A DNA stretch of 7,113 bases from NCBI GenBank assembly GCA_014380965.1, contig JACMIV010000014.1, positions 1-7,113 of the forward strand. The letters run 5' to 3'. Below, piece by piece: positions 1-7,113 of the stretch. Under the pieces are notes generated by a model, which had not been told where the DNA came from, did not search any database, and saw only the letters and a list, made by a program, of their open reading frames with translations. Position 1 is the stretch's first letter; every line of letters begins with the position of its first letter. A program made the position numbers and the translations under genes. Source of the DNA: Rhizobiaceae bacterium (lineage in GTDB: Bacteria > Pseudomonadota > Alphaproteobacteria > Rhizobiales > Rhizobiaceae).

Positions 1-150
1 CCTGATGCGTCTGATCCGGCATGGATTTTCGTCGTGAACCCACCGCGCGAACGGCCGAGCGCCTGGCCGTCCTACCCCCTTTTGTGCCGGCGGCCGAGAC
101 ATGGGCGCGCACGACGGGGGCGTCGACTGTTTGATCCCGGACTTTGATGG
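1..150 (-). pseudogene. IS5-family transposase fragment, frameshifted and cut by the window edge
   Basis: Reading the minus strand from about 145 down, one frame gives VDAPVVRAHVSAAGTKGGR (127 to about 71). From position 71 downwards a second frame gives DGQALGRSRGGFTTKIHAG and then SDAS at the window edge. Together these match the central part of IS5-family transposases (the type with the conserved SRGG.TTKIH block), in which the Asp before VRAH is the first catalytic residue of the DDE triad. The two halves are offset by -1, next to a run of five C at 75-79 (plus strand), so one base has probably been lost. A TAG at 72-74 stands in the second frame just before the good match. No N-terminal region is recognisable beyond about 150, and the C-terminal part lies outside the window. 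Family assignment is fairly secure; the exact subgroup and the right boundary are not. Confidence 0.7.
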
Positions 151-248
151 TGCGATCTTTTCCAGTGGGTGGAGGGAGGCACTATAGGCCAGATTCTTCA
201 TGGGAGCGCCACGACGACAGAGGCGGTCCGTCGAGCGATACAGCACAG
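151..248. other. Linker between two transposase remnants, no gene seen
   Basis: About 100 bases separate the IS5-like and IS701-like coding remnants. Short open stretches exist in several frames, but none continues either transposase in a convincing way. No clean terminal inverted repeat or target-site duplication could be picked out by eye. It probably holds the end of one or both degraded insertion sequences. Confidence 0.4.
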
Positions 249-755
249 TCAAGAGAGCCTGACGACGATGTGCCGTATTTCCTGAACAGACCAGCGGATC
301 AGATCCGGTGCCTCGTCCGGGCTCTTTTTTGGGGGCGTGGCGTTGGCGCGGGTGCGGATGGCCGCCAGCATGGCAAAGGCGAGCATGACGACGTGGCGGT
401 GCCAGCCGTGCCAGGAACGGGTCTCGTCGTGGTCGAGTCCCAGTTCGTTCCTGGCGGTCTCGAACCTGTCCTCGATGGCCCAGCGATGTCGCTCTAGGCT
501 GACAAGGGTTTCGATGCCTGTGCCGGCGGGGCACCAGGTCGTGAAGAAGGCGAGATCGCCATCGGCGACGCGGCGGATCATCAGACCCCTGGTCGATGTG
601 CCGCACAGACCCTCGGCATATGCGTCGGCATCGAGGTCGGCGAGTTCGAGACAGGCCCAATCATGAAGCCTGGCCCCTTTCGTGCCGTTGCCCGCCGACA
701 GGCGATGCCATGCGCCAGGGTCGAGGTCGCTCGCGATCTGCGCGGTCTCGCGCAA
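249..755 (-). pseudogene. IS701-family transposase, C-terminal remnant truncated at both ends
   Basis: The 168 residues encoded here match the C-terminal half of IS701-family DDE transposases. The recognisable blocks, in order, are SAGNGTKGARLHDWA (residues 20-34), FFTTWCPAGTGIETL (70-84), RHRWAIEDRFETARNELGLD (89-108) and TRSWHGWHRHVVMLAFAMLA (112-131). The third block is the YREK-like region with the last catalytic Glu at E95. The first two catalytic Asp residues belong to the missing N-terminal part, so no active enzyme can be made. At the other end the familiar QEIR motif is present (residues 159-161 in QEI-R order), but similarity stops around position 255. The usual tail after it (RLAxRRIxPAHVIAWSxWRRAH) is absent and replaced by a TGA at 249. 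The TTG at 755 is only where the open frame begins, not a real start. The frame is the same as that of the ATPase gene immediately upstream and is separated from it by that gene's TAG. Confidence 0.85.
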
Positions 756-779
756 CCCGCATGTCCAGATTGCGGGACG

Positions 780-2756
780 CTACTCAACTGCAACGAGATG
801 TCCTTCGCCGATATCGACGAGAGCAACGTGCCGCGGTGGATCGCCGACGGCCCGCACCGGACTTGGGATTTCGCTGTCCATTCGCGTGAAGTCGAGACGC
901 CTCAGCGTCGGGTCCGGCTGCGGCACGGCGGCGATGAGCCGGCGCGTATAGGCATGGCGCGGGTCCGCGAAGATCTGGTCGCGCGTTCCGATCTCGACGA
1001 TCTGCCCGAGATACATGACCGCGACCCGGTCCGAGATGTTTTCGACGACGGCCATGTCGTGCGAGATGAAGAGGTAGGATATCCCGAACTCGGCCTGAAG
1101 CTCGGCGAGAAGCTCCAGCACTCTTGCCTGGACCGATACATCGAGCGCCGAGACGCTTTCGTCGGCGACGATCAGCTTCGGACGGAGCGCCAGGGCGCGG
1201 GCGATGCAGATGCGCTGGCGCTGGCCGCCGGAAAATTCGTGCGGATAGCGCGCCGCCTGGTCTGGCGACAGGCCGACGCGGGCAAAGAGGCCGGCCACCC
1301 TGTCGCGCCGCTCGGCCCTGTCCCCGATGCCATGGATGACGAGCGGCTCGGCGACGAGGTCGCCGGCCGTCATCCGCGGATCGAGCGAGGCGTAAGGGTC
1401 CTGGAAGATCATCTGCACGTCGCGGCGCATCGCCTTGCGGCCCTTGGCGTCGAGCCCGCCCATGTTGCGCCCGCCGACGACGATGTCGCCTGTATAGGGC
1501 AGGAGACCCGCCAGCGCCTTTGCCGTCGTCGACTTGCCGCAGCCGGATTCGCCGACCAGCGAGACCGTCTCGTTCGGCCCGATCGCGAGAGAGACGCCCG
1601 CCACCGCATGGACCTGCCGCTGCACCCGGCCGAACAGACCGCCCTTGAGGTCGAAGGTCACGGTCAGATCGTTCAGCATCGCCACCGGCGGCAACGGCAC
1701 GGCGGCGATTTTGGACGGGACCGCTCTCGTCCGCCGCCCGGCGCCCGTCCCGATCCGGGGCACGGCGGCGAGCAACGCCTTGGTGTAGTCGTGCCGCGGC
1801 CGCGCGAAGATCTCCTCGACCGGCCCGTCCTCGACCATCCGCCCCTCGCGCATGACGACGACCCGCGTCGCCATCTCCGCGACGACGCCCATGTCGTGGG
1901 TGATGAGGATGATCGCGGTCCCGAACCGGGCCTGCAGTTCCTTGAGCAGCCCAAGCACCTGCGCCTGCACGGTGACGTCGAGCGCCGTCGTCGGCTCGTC
2001 GGCGATGAGGACGTCGGGTTCGAGCGCCAGCGCCATCGCGATCATCACGCGCTGTCGCATGCCGCCGGAAAGTTCGTGCGGATGCTGGCCCATCCGCCGC
2101 GCCGCATCCGGAATGCGCACCGCCTCGAGTGCGGCGACGGCCTTGCGACGCGCCTCACCGGCTGAGACGGAGCGATGGGCGCGGATCGCCTCGGTGAGTT
2201 GCCGGCCGATGGTGAGGACGGGGTTCAGCGAGGTCATCGGCTCCTGAAAGATCATCGCCACCCTGTCGCCGCGCAAGCGCCTGAGATCGCGTTCGCCAAG
2301 CCGCGCGAGATCGGTCTCGCCGAGGCGGATGGCTCCGGATGCGATGCCGGCGGCCGGCTTCGGCAGGAGACCCATGATGGCGAGCGCCGTCATCGACTTG
2401 CCCGAGCCCGATTCCCCGGCGATGCACAGCGTCTCGCCGCGCGAGAGCGCGAAGGTGAGATCGCAGACCACCGCACGCGGTCCCTCCTCGCCGTTGACGG
2501 TGACGGTGAGGTTTTCGAGCGTAAGGACAGGGGTGGTCGGCGAAGGCGACTTCGACGACGCCGCAGCGCCAGCGCCCCCCTCTGGCTTGCCAGCCATCTC
2601 CGAGGGGAATCGCTTAGGCGACTCCCCTGTCTCAAGGGGGGAGATCAAGCGTGTCATCGTTTGCGGCAGGCCGATCTCCCCCCTTGAGGGGGAGATGTCC
2701 GGTACGACGGAGGGGGGTGAACGTCGCGAACGCCCGACCTCAGGCTCGCCCTTCAT
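780..2756 (-). CDS. Fused double ABC ATPase of a peptide/amide-type importer (GsiA-like)
   Basis: This is the energy-coupling subunit of the operon's importer, with two complete nucleotide-binding domains in one chain. Counting from GTG 2759, one codon before the preferred ATG, domain 1 has Walker A GESGSGKS (115-122), Q-loop FQEP (171-174), signature LSGGMRQR (230-237), Walker B LIADEP (251-256) and switch His in THDM (287-290). Domain 2 has GESGCGKS (403-410), FQDP (452-455), FSGGQRQR (509-516), VADES (531-535) and SHDM (566-569). Ser in place of Pro after the second Walker B Glu, and the C-terminal block around MYLGQIVEIG (582-591), resemble GsiA (glutathione importer) rather than separate DppD/DppF. 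The ATG at 2756 overlaps the amidase stop as TGATG, with GAGGG 13 nt upstream. Later ATGs at 2657 and 2597 have poorly spaced ribosome sites. Homology to the family begins only near residue 78. Residues 14-63 or so are encoded by the palindromic repeat, followed by an Ala/Ser/Pro linker. The C-terminus ends at GHLVAVE, apparently about ten residues shorter than E. coli GsiA as I recall it, beside IS debris. Confidence 0.93.
   Translation of the reverse strand: MKGEPEVGRSRRSPPSVVPDISPSRGEIGLPQTMTRLISPLETGESPKRFPSEMAGKPEGGAGAAASSKSPSPTTPVLTLENLTVTVNGEEGPRAVVCDLTFALSRGETLCIAGESGSGKSMTALAIMGLLPKPAAGIASGAIRLGETDLARLGERDLRRLRGDRVAMIFQEPMTSLNPVLTIGRQLTEAIRAHRSVSAGEARRKAVAALEAVRIPDAARRMGQHPHELSGGMRQRVMIAMALALEPDVLIADEPTTALDVTVQAQVLGLLKELQARFGTAIILITHDMGVVAEMATRVVVMREGRMVEDGPVEEIFARPRHDYTKALLAAVPRIGTGAGRRTRAVPSKIAAVPLPPVAMLNDLTVTFDLKGGLFGRVQRQVHAVAGVSLAIGPNETVSLVGESGCGKSTTAKALAGLLPYTGDIVVGGRNMGGLDAKGRKAMRRDVQMIFQDPYASLDPRMTAGDLVAEPLVIHGIGDRAERRDRVAGLFARVGLSPDQAARYPHEFSGGQRQRICIARALALRPKLIVADESVSALDVSVQARVLELLAELQAEFGISYLFISHDMAVVENISDRVAVMYLGQIVEIGTRDQIFADPRHAYTRRLIAAVPQPDPTLRRLDFTRMDSEIPSPVRAVGDPPRHVALVDIGEGHLVAVE
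2573..2719. repeat. Large imperfect palindrome, Rhizobiales intergenic repeat type, inside the ATPase reading frame
   Basis: The core is a perfect 16-bp inverted repeat: CTCAAGGGGGGAGATC at 2631-2646 and its reverse complement at 2673-2688. Outside it, 2573-2601 and 2691-2719 form outer arms that match at 22 of 29 positions as inverted repeats, including the ends CCCCCCTC / GAGGGGGG and the motif CATCTCC / GGAGATG. The layout of nested GGAGAT and C-rich/G-rich arms is that of mosaic palindromic elements (RIME-like) common between genes in Rhizobium, Mesorhizobium and relatives. As delimited by these arms the element is 147 bp, a multiple of three, and it is open in the frame of the ATPase. 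It could fold into a long stem-loop in the operon mRNA. Exact element name and edges are uncertain. Confidence 0.8.
2603..2628. repeat. Secondary hairpin nested in the left arm of the palindrome
   Basis: AGGGGAATCGC (2603-2613) and GCGACTCCCCT (2618-2628) form an 11-bp stem with a 4-base loop. The single mismatch becomes a G-U pair in the minus-strand transcript. The right arm of the large palindrome has no counterpart, so this looks like an extra module inserted into one arm of a mosaic element. Confidence 0.7.
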
Positions 2757-3700
2757 CACTCGAACACGACCCTCGGGAAATAGAACGAGACCACCCAGTT
2801 CGGCATGTCGACGATCTCGCTGATGCGAAGATCCCCGCAGGTCGAGACCAGCATATAGGCCTCGACCGGATCGATCTGGTAGCGGGCGTCCAGAAGCTCG
2901 ACCATGTCGGCGACGGCGCGTTTCGCGCCTTCCATCAGGTCCGACCCCACTCCCGTCGTCACCTCGTAGCCCTTGGCGTCGAGATGGCGCGTCACCGGGC
3001 CGGCGGTGGTGAAGCGCGGCATCTTGAGATTGGCATTCTTCACGAGATCGAGCGTCAGCACGGCGTTCATCGGGCTTTCGATCGCCGTGCCGCAGACTTC
3101 GCCGTCACCCTGCGCGGCGTGCGTGTCGCCGACGGAGAAAAGCCCGCCCGCGACCTCGACGGGGAGGTAAAGCACCGTCCCCGCCGAGAGGTCGCGGATA
3201 TCGAGATTGCCGCCGACGCGGCGCGGCGGCACGATCGAGTGCAGCCCGTTCTCCGCCGGCGCATTTCCGATCGTCCCGGCGAAGGGTTTCAGCGGCACCC
3301 GGGCGTTCTTGCCGAACAGCGCCGGCTCCATCGTCGAGGGATCGTAGGTCCAGAGCGTGAGCGCCGGGTCCTTGAAGTCGTCGGCGAGGAGCCCGAAGCC
3401 CGGAATGTTCGCCGTCCAGCCGAAGCCGGAGGGCTCGAATCCCTCGATCGTCACCTTCAGTGCGTCACCGGGCTCGGCCCCATCGACGTAGATCGGGCCG
3501 GACACCGGGTTGATCCTGCCGAAATCGAGGGTCGCGACGTCGGCGACCGTCGAGGACGGCGTCAGTTGCCCTGCCGAGGCGTCCTGGCATTCGAAATGGA
3601 TCGTCGAGCCGGGGGCGACGCGCGCCGCCGGCTCGAAGGAATTGTCCCAGCCGAAATGGTGCTGCCGGCCGTGGATCGTGTGGTCGCAGGTCCTGCACAT
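2756..3700 (-). CDS. Acetamidase/formamidase family amidohydrolase
   Basis: The 314-residue product belongs to the FmdA/AmdA family (Pfam FmdA_AmdA), cytoplasmic enzymes that hydrolyse short-chain amides such as formamide or acetamide to ammonia and the acid. Landmarks are HTIHGRQHHFGWDN (7-20), NPVSGPIYVDGAEPGDAL (64-81), GFGWTANIPGFGLLADDF (92-109), VPPRRVGGNLDIRDL (157-171), the strongly conserved GDTHAAQGDGEVCGTAIE (191-208) and GPVTRHLDAKGY (234-245). Length is near the usual 300-400. The open frame runs on upstream, but that part is antisense-like, low-complexity sequence. ATG 3700 overlaps the TGA of the binding-protein gene as TGATG, and MCRTCDHTIHG fits my recollection of starts in this subfamily. 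No strong ribosome site precedes it, so translation probably relies on coupling. Its position between the binding protein and ATPase of an importer suggests that it acts on the imported compound. Which amide is cleaved cannot be read from the sequence. Confidence 0.92.
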   Translation of the reverse strand: MCRTCDHTIHGRQHHFGWDNSFEPAARVAPGSTIHFECQDASAGQLTPSSTVADVATLDFGRINPVSGPIYVDGAEPGDALKVTIEGFEPSGFGWTANIPGFGLLADDFKDPALTLWTYDPSTMEPALFGKNARVPLKPFAGTIGNAPAENGLHSIVPPRRVGGNLDIRDLSAGTVLYLPVEVAGGLFSVGDTHAAQGDGEVCGTAIESPMNAVLTLDLVKNANLKMPRFTTAGPVTRHLDAKGYEVTTGVGSDLMEGAKRAVADMVELLDARYQIDPVEAYMLVSTCGDLRISEIVDMPNWVVSFYFPRVVFE

Positions 3701-5316
3701 CACTCGACCGTCACGTAGCGATAGTTCATCGGCGTGTTGATCGGATCGACATAGAGCGCGTCGTCCCCGCCCATCCGCGCGCTCTTCATCGTGTAGCGCT
3801 TCTCGTTGAACACGGGTACCCACGGCGCGTCGGCCATGATCGCCGTGTAGATCTCGCCCCAGAGCTTGGCGCGCTCCTCGGCCTTCGCCGGGTCGACCAT
3901 CGCGTCGGCTTCGGTCGCCTTCGCGTCGAGGTCCTTGTTGCAGTACCAGGACCAGTTCCAACCGCCTTCGACGGCGCCCGCGCAGCCGAGGATCGGTCCG
4001 TAGAAGTTCGAGGGATCGGGGAAGTCGGCGATCCAGCCCATGCCGCCGGACCAGATCATCGGCGCGCCTTCCTTGGAGCCGCCAGCCGCAATCACGTTCG
4101 CTTGCGCCAGCGCCTGGATCGAGGCCTTGACGCCGATGGCGGCGAGATCCTGTTGAATCGCCTGCGCGATGCGCGGCTGCGGATCGGTGTTCGAGGCGAA
4201 GAGCTCGGTCTCGAACCCATCGGTAAAGCCCGCCTCGGCCAGCAGCGCCTTGGCAGCCGCCGGATCGTAGGCATAGCCCTTGAAGTCCTTGACGTAGCCC
4301 GGCATCGTCGGCGGTAGCGGCTGGTTGGCGGGCGTTGCGCGGCCGTTGATGATCTGGACGATGCGGTCCTTGTTGATCGCCATGTTGATCGCCTGGCGGA
4401 CCTTGACGTTGTCGAAGGGCGCCATCGTCGTGTTCATGGTGATGTAGCCGGTCTGCAGCTGCACGCCCGAGACAACTTCCTTGGCCTCCTCCGGATTGTC
4501 CATCACCTCGCGGAACTTCGCCGGCGGAATGCCGTCGCCGGGAACGTCCACCTCGCCGTTCTGCACGCGCAGGAGCGAAACAACCGGCTCCTGGCCGATT
4601 TCGAAGGTGATCTTATCGAGCTTCGGCGTCGCCTCGCGCCAGTAGTCGGCGTTCTTCTCGAAGACGAGGCGCTGGCCGAGCGTCCATTCGGCAAGCTTGA
4701 AGGCGCCCGTGCCCATCGGATGCCGACCGAAGTCGGCTCCAAATTCTTCCACAGCCTCCCTTGCGACGACATAGGAGAAGTTCAGCGCCATCACCTGCAG
4801 GAACGTGGCGTCCGGCCGCGAGAGCGTGATCTCGACGGTCTTCGGATCGACCACCTTGACGCCGGAGAGCTCGCTCGCCTCGCCCGACAGCACCTTGTCG
4901 TAGCCCGCGATCGACCCGAGGAAGCCTGCACCGGGAGACTGGGTCTTCGGGTTCGTCACGCGATCGAGCGAGTACTTCACGTCCTCTGCCGTCATCGCCC
5001 GGCCGTTGTGGAACGTGACGCCGTCGCGCAGCTTGAAGGTGAAGACCTTGCCGTCGTCCGAGATCGTGTAGCTCTCGGCAAGGCCCGGCCGCAGCGTCGC
5101 GGTGCCCGGCTCGTAGTCCATCAGCCCGTCGAACAGGCTCTTGATCATGGCGAAGTTCTGCCAGTCGTAGCCGATGGCCGGATCAAGCGTGGCGACGTCG
5201 TCCTTGTAGGTGACGACGATCTCGCCGCCGCTCGCATCCTGCGCGAGCGCGGGAACGGCGGTGAAGGCGATCATCAGCGCGGAGGCCGCGACGCCGATCT
5301 TGAGGAGGGTCTTCAT
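3700..5316 (-). CDS. Periplasmic solute-binding protein, family 5 (DppA/OppA/GsiB type)
   Basis: This 538-residue protein captures the substrate in the periplasm and delivers it to the permease pair. It starts with a typical Sec signal peptide: MKTLLK, a hydrophobic core and a likely cleavage after AVPALA, before Q26. No lipobox Cys is present, so it should be soluble and periplasmic. The mature part shows the SBP family 5 pattern: VATLDPAIGYDWQNF near the N-terminus, LRPGLAESYTISDDGKVFTF, then FHNGRAMTAEDVKYSLDRV, GTGAFKLAEW, VRQAINMAINKDRI and the C-terminal MNYRYV. Two nearby Cys residues (in LGCAG and WYCNK) could form a disulfide in the periplasm. The length is normal for the family. ATG 5316 is preceded by AAGGA with a 10-nt spacer, which supports this start. 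These proteins bind peptides, but also nickel, opines, glutathione and other small molecules, so the ligand is open. The amidase gene, whose start overlaps this stop, favours an amide-containing ligand. Confidence 0.95.
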   Translation of the reverse strand: MKTLLKIGVAASALMIAFTAVPALAQDASGGEIVVTYKDDVATLDPAIGYDWQNFAMIKSLFDGLMDYEPGTATLRPGLAESYTISDDGKVFTFKLRDGVTFHNGRAMTAEDVKYSLDRVTNPKTQSPGAGFLGSIAGYDKVLSGEASELSGVKVVDPKTVEITLSRPDATFLQVMALNFSYVVAREAVEEFGADFGRHPMGTGAFKLAEWTLGQRLVFEKNADYWREATPKLDKITFEIGQEPVVSLLRVQNGEVDVPGDGIPPAKFREVMDNPEEAKEVVSGVQLQTGYITMNTTMAPFDNVKVRQAINMAINKDRIVQIINGRATPANQPLPPTMPGYVKDFKGYAYDPAAAKALLAEAGFTDGFETELFASNTDPQPRIAQAIQQDLAAIGVKASIQALAQANVIAAGGSKEGAPMIWSGGMGWIADFPDPSNFYGPILGCAGAVEGGWNWSWYCNKDLDAKATEADAMVDPAKAEERAKLWGEIYTAIMADAPWVPVFNEKRYTMKSARMGGDDALYVDPINTPMNYRYVTVE

Positions 5317-5373
5317 GGCGGAGGTATCCTTCGGGTTGGAGGCAGGAACGGGTCTCAGAGACGGAGCGGCGCG
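5317..5373 (-). promoter_or_regulatory. Intra-operon gap with ribosome binding site for the binding-protein gene
   Basis: This 57-nt spacer is the only true gap in the operon. It holds AAGGA at 5327-5331 (minus strand), 10 nt before the ATG of the binding-protein gene. A short palindrome GTCTCAGAGAC lies at 5352-5362. No convincing -35/-10 pair or Rho-independent terminator is visible. A gap with its own strong ribosome site before the binding-protein gene fits the higher amount of this subunit usually needed. Confidence 0.6.
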
Positions 5374-6293
<920 letters not shown>

Positions 6294-6294
<1 letters not shown>

Positions 6295-7113
6295 CAGACG
6301 TGCCCTCGGCCGTCTTGGCCGCGCATCGTCGGGTCGAGCACGTCGCGCAGGGCGTCGCCGACCAGGTTGAAGGCGAGCGCGACGGCAAGGATGATCGCCC
6401 CCGGAAAGAACACCAGCCAGGGAGCGCTCTGGAAATAGGTCTGGTTCTCGAAGATGATGTTGCCCCAGGAGGCGTCCGGCGGCTGCACGCCGACGCCGAG
6501 ATAGGACAGCGTCGCCTCGAGCAGCACCGTGGTCGAGATGCCGAGCGTGCCGTAGACGATGATCGTCGAGGCGAGGTGCGGCAGGATGTGGCGAAAGAGG
6601 ATGCGCGCCGGCCCGGCCCCAATGCTGCGCTCGGCCGCGATATAGTCGCGCTCCGCAAGTGCCCGCGTCTCGGTGTAGACGACACGCGCGACCTGAACCC
6701 AGTTCACCAGCGCGATGACGAGCGCGACGATCCAAAGGCTGGGGCGCAGGACCGCGGCGAGGCAGATGGCGAGCAGCAGTGCCGGAAACGCCATCATCAG
6801 ATCGGTGAAGCGCATCAGGAGCCCGCCGACCATCCCTTGGACATAGCCCGCGACGACGCCGACCATCGTCCCGATCACCAGCGCCGCGCCGTTGGCGACG
6901 ATGCCGATCACGAGCGAATTGCGGGCGCCGTAGAGGAGGCGTGTCAGGAGATCGCGCCCAAGGAGATCCGTACCCAGCCAGTAGACCGCTGTTGGTCCGA
7001 GCGGCGAGCCCTCGATCGTCAGCCCGTCGAAGAACTGCTCGTTGGGATCGAACGGTGCGATCCACGGCGCCAGGAGCGCCGCGAGCACGACGAGGGCGAT
7101 GATCGCGAGGCCG
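6294..7113 (-). CDS. ABC importer inner-membrane permease, DppC/OppC type (5' end outside window)
   Basis: This is the second transmembrane subunit, expected to pair with the DppB-type protein. The 272 visible residues begin inside the first membrane helix (GLAIIALVVLAALLAPWIAP), so only some tens of residues, including the start codon, are missing beyond the right edge. The GTG at 7088 is internal. The DppC hallmarks follow in order: HWLGTD-like YWLGTDLLGRDLLTRLLYGA just after the first helix, SLVIGIVA, then DLMMAFPALLLAI. The coupling-loop EAA motif is DYIAAERSIGAGPARILFRH and is followed by ILPHLASTIIV. Further on come EATLSYLGVGVQPPDASWG and a terminal FNLVGDALRDVLDPTMRG. The stop overlaps the start of the next gene. 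The operon promoter and any genes further upstream lie outside the window. Confidence 0.93.
6303..6307 (-). promoter_or_regulatory. Ribosome binding site for the DppB-type permease gene
   Basis: GAGGG on the minus strand, 8 nt before ATG 6294 and inside the last codons of the upstream permease gene. It fixes the start of the downstream gene at the TGATG overlap. Confidence 0.6.

Noticed and set aside
70..85. Programmed -1 frameshift of the kind used by some IS5-group transposases
   Set aside because: After a -1 slip on the G run of the minus strand the next codon is TAG (72-74), which would end translation before the conserved SRGG block. Simple base loss in a dead element explains the data better.
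663..2165. Long plus-strand open frame (500 codons) antisense to the ATPase gene
   Set aside because: It is rich in Arg, Asp, His and Gly, as expected from the reverse strand of a GC-rich gene, has no recognisable domain, and overlaps a fully conserved minus-strand ATPase.
2573..2719. The palindrome as a Rho-independent terminator between amidase and ATPase
   Set aside because: There is no T run after either stem on the minus strand, the arms are long and mosaic as in dispersed repeats, and the downstream ATPase is needed for the same transporter.
2571..2723. CRISPR-like or tandem repeat array
   Set aside because: There is only one pair of inverted arms, no direct repeats and no spacers of regular length.
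3701..3961. N-terminal extension of the amidase up to 3961
   Set aside because: The extra residues are Arg/Gly-rich with no family similarity and overlap the binding-protein 3' end; the TGATG overlap at 3700 gives a normal-length protein.

Overview
The window is GC-rich DNA from an alphaproteobacterium, most likely a member of the Rhizobiales (Hyphomicrobiales). That reading rests on codon and base composition, on the style of the transporter proteins, and on an intergenic palindrome (about 2573-2719) of the kind scattered through Mesorhizobium-like genomes. The genus cannot be fixed from the sequence alone.

Every convincing gene lies on the minus strand. In transcription order, from the right edge to the left, they form one operon: an inner-membrane permease of the DppC/OppC type (6294-7113, 5' end outside the window), a DppB/OppB-type permease (5374-6294), a periplasmic family 5 solute-binding protein (3700-5316), an acetamidase/formamidase-family enzyme (2756-3700), and a fused two-domain ABC ATPase of the GsiA type (780-2756). 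Three of the four junctions are TGATG stop/start overlaps. The fourth has a 57-nt gap holding a clear ribosome binding site for the binding protein. The likely logic is uptake followed by hydrolysis: binding protein, two permeases and double ATPase import a small amide or amide-bearing compound, and the amidase releases ammonia plus a carboxylate in the cytoplasm. The substrate is not determined by the sequence.

The operon ends in insertion-sequence debris. Positions 249-755 encode the C-terminal part of an IS701-type transposase, cut at both ends. Positions 1-150 encode a piece of an IS5-type transposase that is frameshifted and runs off the left edge. Neither can be active as seen. The ATPase stop codon lies a few codons from the first recognisable IS701 residues, so the very end of the ATPase may have been reshaped by the insertion.

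The most unusual feature is the palindromic repeat at 2573-2719. It sits between the overlapped start codon of the ATPase gene and its conserved core, is open in the ATPase frame, and would add about 49 repeat-encoded residues to the protein if the coupled start is used. I saw no CRISPR array, tRNA, rRNA, phage gene or defence system. Apart from the embedded repeat and the IS scar this is an ordinary catabolic transport operon.
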